Assembly (NCBI GenBank): GCA_027445725.1
Contig: DAIAVG010000001.1
Coordinates: forward strand, 1 to 41,701
DNA from: Acidithiobacillus sp.
GTDB taxonomy: Bacteria; Pseudomonadota; Gammaproteobacteria; Acidithiobacillales; Acidithiobacillaceae
DNA: 41,701 nucleotides
Reading direction: 5' to 3'
The notes under the pieces are model-generated. The model was not told the origin of the DNA, made no database searches, and saw nothing but the letters and a program-made list of their open reading frames with translations. This document shows, one piece after another, positions 39,415-41,701 of this stretch (positions within the stretch are counted from its first letter, which is position 1; each line of letters begins with the position of its first letter). The translations under genes were made by a program, and so were the position numbers.

Positions 39415-41442
39415 TCAGGAAGTTTCTCGCAACGATTGCCGCAGAATGACCAAGGCCACAGATAGACGCCGGTCGCCATCGGCATCCGGAGTGGGACCAT
39501 AACGCTGGGCCAGATAGATTTCACGCACAGATTCCCACTGATCCGCAGACACGGGCAACTGTTGCCAGAACAAACTCTCCACCCCCGGTCGAACGTCTTT
39601 CAATCCCAAAGTACGCAAGGCGCGCGCCGCACGCTGGCGCCAATATCCGACATCCTTACCCTTACCCGCCCGATGGCGGCGCCACAGCAGCCAGGCCATC
39701 AGTAGCAAAGCACTGCCCCCCACCAGCCTGTAAGCCAGCGCGGCGTGCCGGTGCCAGTTCGGTGCCTTCGGCCAGTGCGGCGTATGGGCAGACGACTGCG
39801 CCATCTGCATCATTTGCAGGCCCGCTGACTCCCAGAGGGCACGCTGTTTGGCCGGGGTCAGGTCGATGACCATGTTGATCCACTGCCATTGCAACCAGTC
39901 CCAAAGCTGTTGAGCGCCGGGCACCACCACGGGGGCTAAGGTACCGGAATTGCTGTCTCCCTGACCGGGTACCGTCAGCGCAGGCGTCGCATCCAGCCGC
40001 ACCCAGCCTTGTCCCGGTAGCCAGGCCTGTACCCAGGCATGGGCCATGCTCTGCCGCACAATCCAGTAGTTGCCCACCGGGTTGTACTCACCACCGTGAT
40101 AACCGGTCACCACCCGTGCCGGGATTCCGTCCAGCCGGAGCAGCAGAGCCAATCCGCCCGCGTAGTATTCGCAAAAACCCGTGTGGCTATGCAGGAGAAA
40201 ATCCGCCATATCCTGCCCTTGAGGGTAGCCCGTCGGCGCTTGCAGGCGGTAGCGGAAAGAGGGTTCATGAAACCAGTGCAGCAGACGCTGCACCACCACC
40301 GCAGCGCTACCGCCCGCAAATCGTGCCGCCAACGCGCGCACGTCTGGGCTGGTGTCGGCAGGCACCTGCAGGGCCGCGGCGCGCTCCGCCGCAGAGAGCA
40401 GACGCGGTGCGGCAGGCGCAGACCAGACGATATAGCGCATGGGCAAACCGGGCGCCTTGTCCAGACGCAATACGCCATCCGCCTGCTGCCGGTAGGTGGC
40501 CGGGATATCCAGACGATAAGGTGCAGCTAAGGCAAACAGATAATTACTGTTATCGGGGCTTAAAACGATTTTCTGTCGAACGCCTGTGGCACCGGCGCCG
40601 GCGTCGGCAGATACAGCGCCCTGCATCACGGCGACAGGTGGATCCGGCACCCAGCTCCGGCCCTCATCGCGCCAGAGGATCGCGCCCACCCAATACAAAC
40701 TCTCCGGGTCAGCGGGCTGCGGACTGATCTGTGCCCGAAAAGCCGTGGCGGAGTCGAGGGCGAGATGCGCAATACTGTCTGGTGACAAATCCGCGCTGAA
40801 ACCCGAATGCGCCGCCCCCCTTGGCGGTGCCCAGGCCCAGAGCGGCGTCGGTGTACGCGGCAATATCAGAAAGAAAATGGCCGTCACCGGCAACAGCACC
40901 AGCAGAAAAACCAGACTGAAGACCAGCATGTAGCGGAAATCCCGCCAGCGCAGCCCTTCCGTTGTGCGCTCCACCGCCGCATCGGCTAAAGGCTGCCAGA
41001 GCAATCCCAGCAGGGAGAGGTATAAGGCCGCCAACACAAAAATACCGAGCAAAACATCCACGCGCAGCCACGCTGCCACCCCCATGCCCAGCAGCACCAG
41101 CGCCGCCACCTGATAAAAGTCGCGCTGGCTACGTGTTTCCAGTGCCTTCACCGCCAGCAGCACCAGCACCGCCTGACTGGCCATCGCCAGCCAGTTGCCC
41201 CATCCGGCCAGCAGCAACGCCAGCGCCAGCAGAAAAAGACTCAGCATCAAGCGTTGCGCCGCACTGAACCAGGGCAGGCGCCCATGCCAGGCCCCATACA
41301 GCCCGAGACCGGTCGCCACGAACCAAACCCCCATAGCCCAGAGTGACGCCTCCGAACCCAGCGCGAGGAGCAAAAAGACACCCATCAACGCCGCCACTAA
41401 GGAGCCCACACTACGCGCGGGAAGTCGCAGCCCAGGCATCAT
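39415..41442 (-). CDS. TgpA-like membrane transglutaminase (DUF3488 family)
   Basis: A membrane protein of 675 residues whose core is a transglutaminase fold in the periplasm. The N-terminal third has about six helices (for example LVAALMGVFLLLALG, RYMLVFSLVFLLVLLPVTA). The catalytic set is seen in GFCEYYAGGLALLLRL (Cys near residue 423), MAHAWVQAWLPGQGWVRL (His near 467) and the LDATPA Asp near 485. A final helix (GGSALLLMAWLLWRR) precedes a cytoplasmic tail. Start ATG 41442 overlaps the upstream stop (TGATG) and follows GGAGGGG. The partner genes are usually DUF58 and an AAA ATPase. Confidence 0.9.
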   Translation of the reverse strand: MMPGLRLPARSVGSLVAALMGVFLLLALGSEASLWAMGVWFVATGLGLYGAWHGRLPWFSAAQRLMLSLFLLALALLLAGWGNWLAMASQAVLVLLAVKALETRSQRDFYQVAALVLLGMGVAAWLRVDVLLGIFVLAALYLSLLGLLWQPLADAAVERTTEGLRWRDFRYMLVFSLVFLLVLLPVTAIFFLILPRTPTPLWAWAPPRGAAHSGFSADLSPDSIAHLALDSATAFRAQISPQPADPESLYWVGAILWRDEGRSWVPDPPVAVMQGAVSADAGAGATGVRQKIVLSPDNSNYLFALAAPYRLDIPATYRQQADGVLRLDKAPGLPMRYIVWSAPAAPRLLSAAERAAALQVPADTSPDVRALAARFAGGSAAVVVQRLLHWFHEPSFRYRLQAPTGYPQGQDMADFLLHSHTGFCEYYAGGLALLLRLDGIPARVVTGYHGGEYNPVGNYWIVRQSMAHAWVQAWLPGQGWVRLDATPALTVPGQGDSNSGTLAPVVVPGAQQLWDWLQWQWINMVIDLTPAKQRALWESAGLQMMQMAQSSAHTPHWPKAPNWHRHAALAYRLVGGSALLLMAWLLWRRHRAGKGKDVGYWRQRAARALRTLGLKDVRPGVESLFWQQLPVSADQWESVREIYLAQRYGPTPDADGDRRLSVALVILRQSLRETS

Positions 41443-41701
41443 CAGCCCACCCCTCCCGGATGCGGCAAGCGCCGCAGCCACTGTCCGGCCGTGCGCAATC
41501 CCCAAGGCAGGGGAGCACGCTGATCAGCCTCCCGGGGTACCGGCAAAGGCGGCTGTTGCGCCAGCAACAACAAGGCTTGATCCAGACCCGAGCGTCCGCG
41601 ACCGATCACCATCCCGGCAGGCATCCGCAGTTGCCACGCCCAGCCCCGTTCCAGCGCGATGTCCAGCGCCGCGCGGAGTATTTGCAGGCGCTGCTCCACC
41701 G
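41442..41701 (-). CDS. DUF58-family protein, C-terminal part only
   Basis: The right window edge cuts this reverse-strand gene; only the last 85 or so residues are visible (MEQRLQILRAALDIALERGW to the stop at 41442). The pattern of a helix, an RMPAGMVIGRGRSGLDQALL strand-turn-helix and a Pro-rich tail fits the C-terminal part of DUF58 proteins. Its place directly before the tgpA-like gene, with a one-base overlap, is the usual context for DUF58 proteins and is the main reason for the call. Confidence 0.65.
   Translation of the reverse strand, partial: VEQRLQILRAALDIALERGWAWQLRMPAGMVIGRGRSGLDQALLLLAQQPPLPVPREADQRAPLPWGLRTAGQWLRRLPHPGGVG

Overview
The window joins two regions. Positions 1 to about 30.1 kb are the right-hand part of an integrative and conjugative element (ICE). 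From the tRNA-Ala(GGC) gene at 30160-30235 to the right edge is ordinary chromosomal backbone. The backbone genes (rlmB, tatD, a PhnP-like hydrolase, a PHP-family nuclease, a 2-Cys peroxiredoxin, a 7Fe ferredoxin, msbA, tgpA-like) and the gene style suggest a Gram-negative proteobacterium. An Acidithiobacillus-like acidophile is my best guess from recalled family context (a tRNA-Ala-integrated trb-type ICE), but the window alone does not prove it.

ICE part. A VirD4-type coupling protein, cut by the left edge and apparently frameshifted near 520-545, overlaps a TraF-type S26 peptidase. A small reverse-strand coiled-coil gene and a block of surface genes follow: a YadA-like trimeric autotransporter, an unknown protein and a Gln/Ala-rich exported protein. 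Then come the mating-pair-formation genes in the order of the Ti-plasmid trb operon: trbB, trbC, trbD, trbE, trbJ, trbK-like, trbL, trbF, trbG, trbI, with no visible trbH. Two insertions interrupt that order. A type IV prepilin gene lies between trbC and trbD. A 5.5 kb block lies between trbE and trbJ; it holds an SNF2-type helicase, a UPF0145 protein, a glycine-zipper lipoprotein, a protein with four AP2-like repeats and several small unknowns. After trbI and a strong terminator come a large unknown acidic protein behind a 17-bp inverted repeat, a membrane J-domain protein, a VirB1-like lytic transglycosylase, and a probable ribbon-helix-helix regulator behind four 16-bp palindromes. The element ends with a reverse-strand integrase translationally coupled to an IHF-alpha-like protein, next to the tRNA gene.

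Two families of repeated intergenic modules stand out. Module A (core GCGATCAGGT, often after CAAAAAACA) and module B (GCTCGGTATTTTCAA followed by a hairpin) precede many separate transfer genes and look like a shared regulatory code. No relaxase gene was recognised in the window, so it and oriT probably lie to the left.

Backbone part. A reverse-strand run from 34697 to 30313 encodes an AI-2E-family membrane protein, a Gln/Met-rich protein, an unknown, rlmB, tatD and a PhnP-like hydrolase, with the tRNA gene behind its own promoter. Further right are a PHP phosphoesterase, an unknown forward gene, peroxiredoxin, the overlapping fdxA-msbA pair, and a reverse-strand tgpA-like transglutaminase preceded by a DUF58-like gene cut by the right edge.
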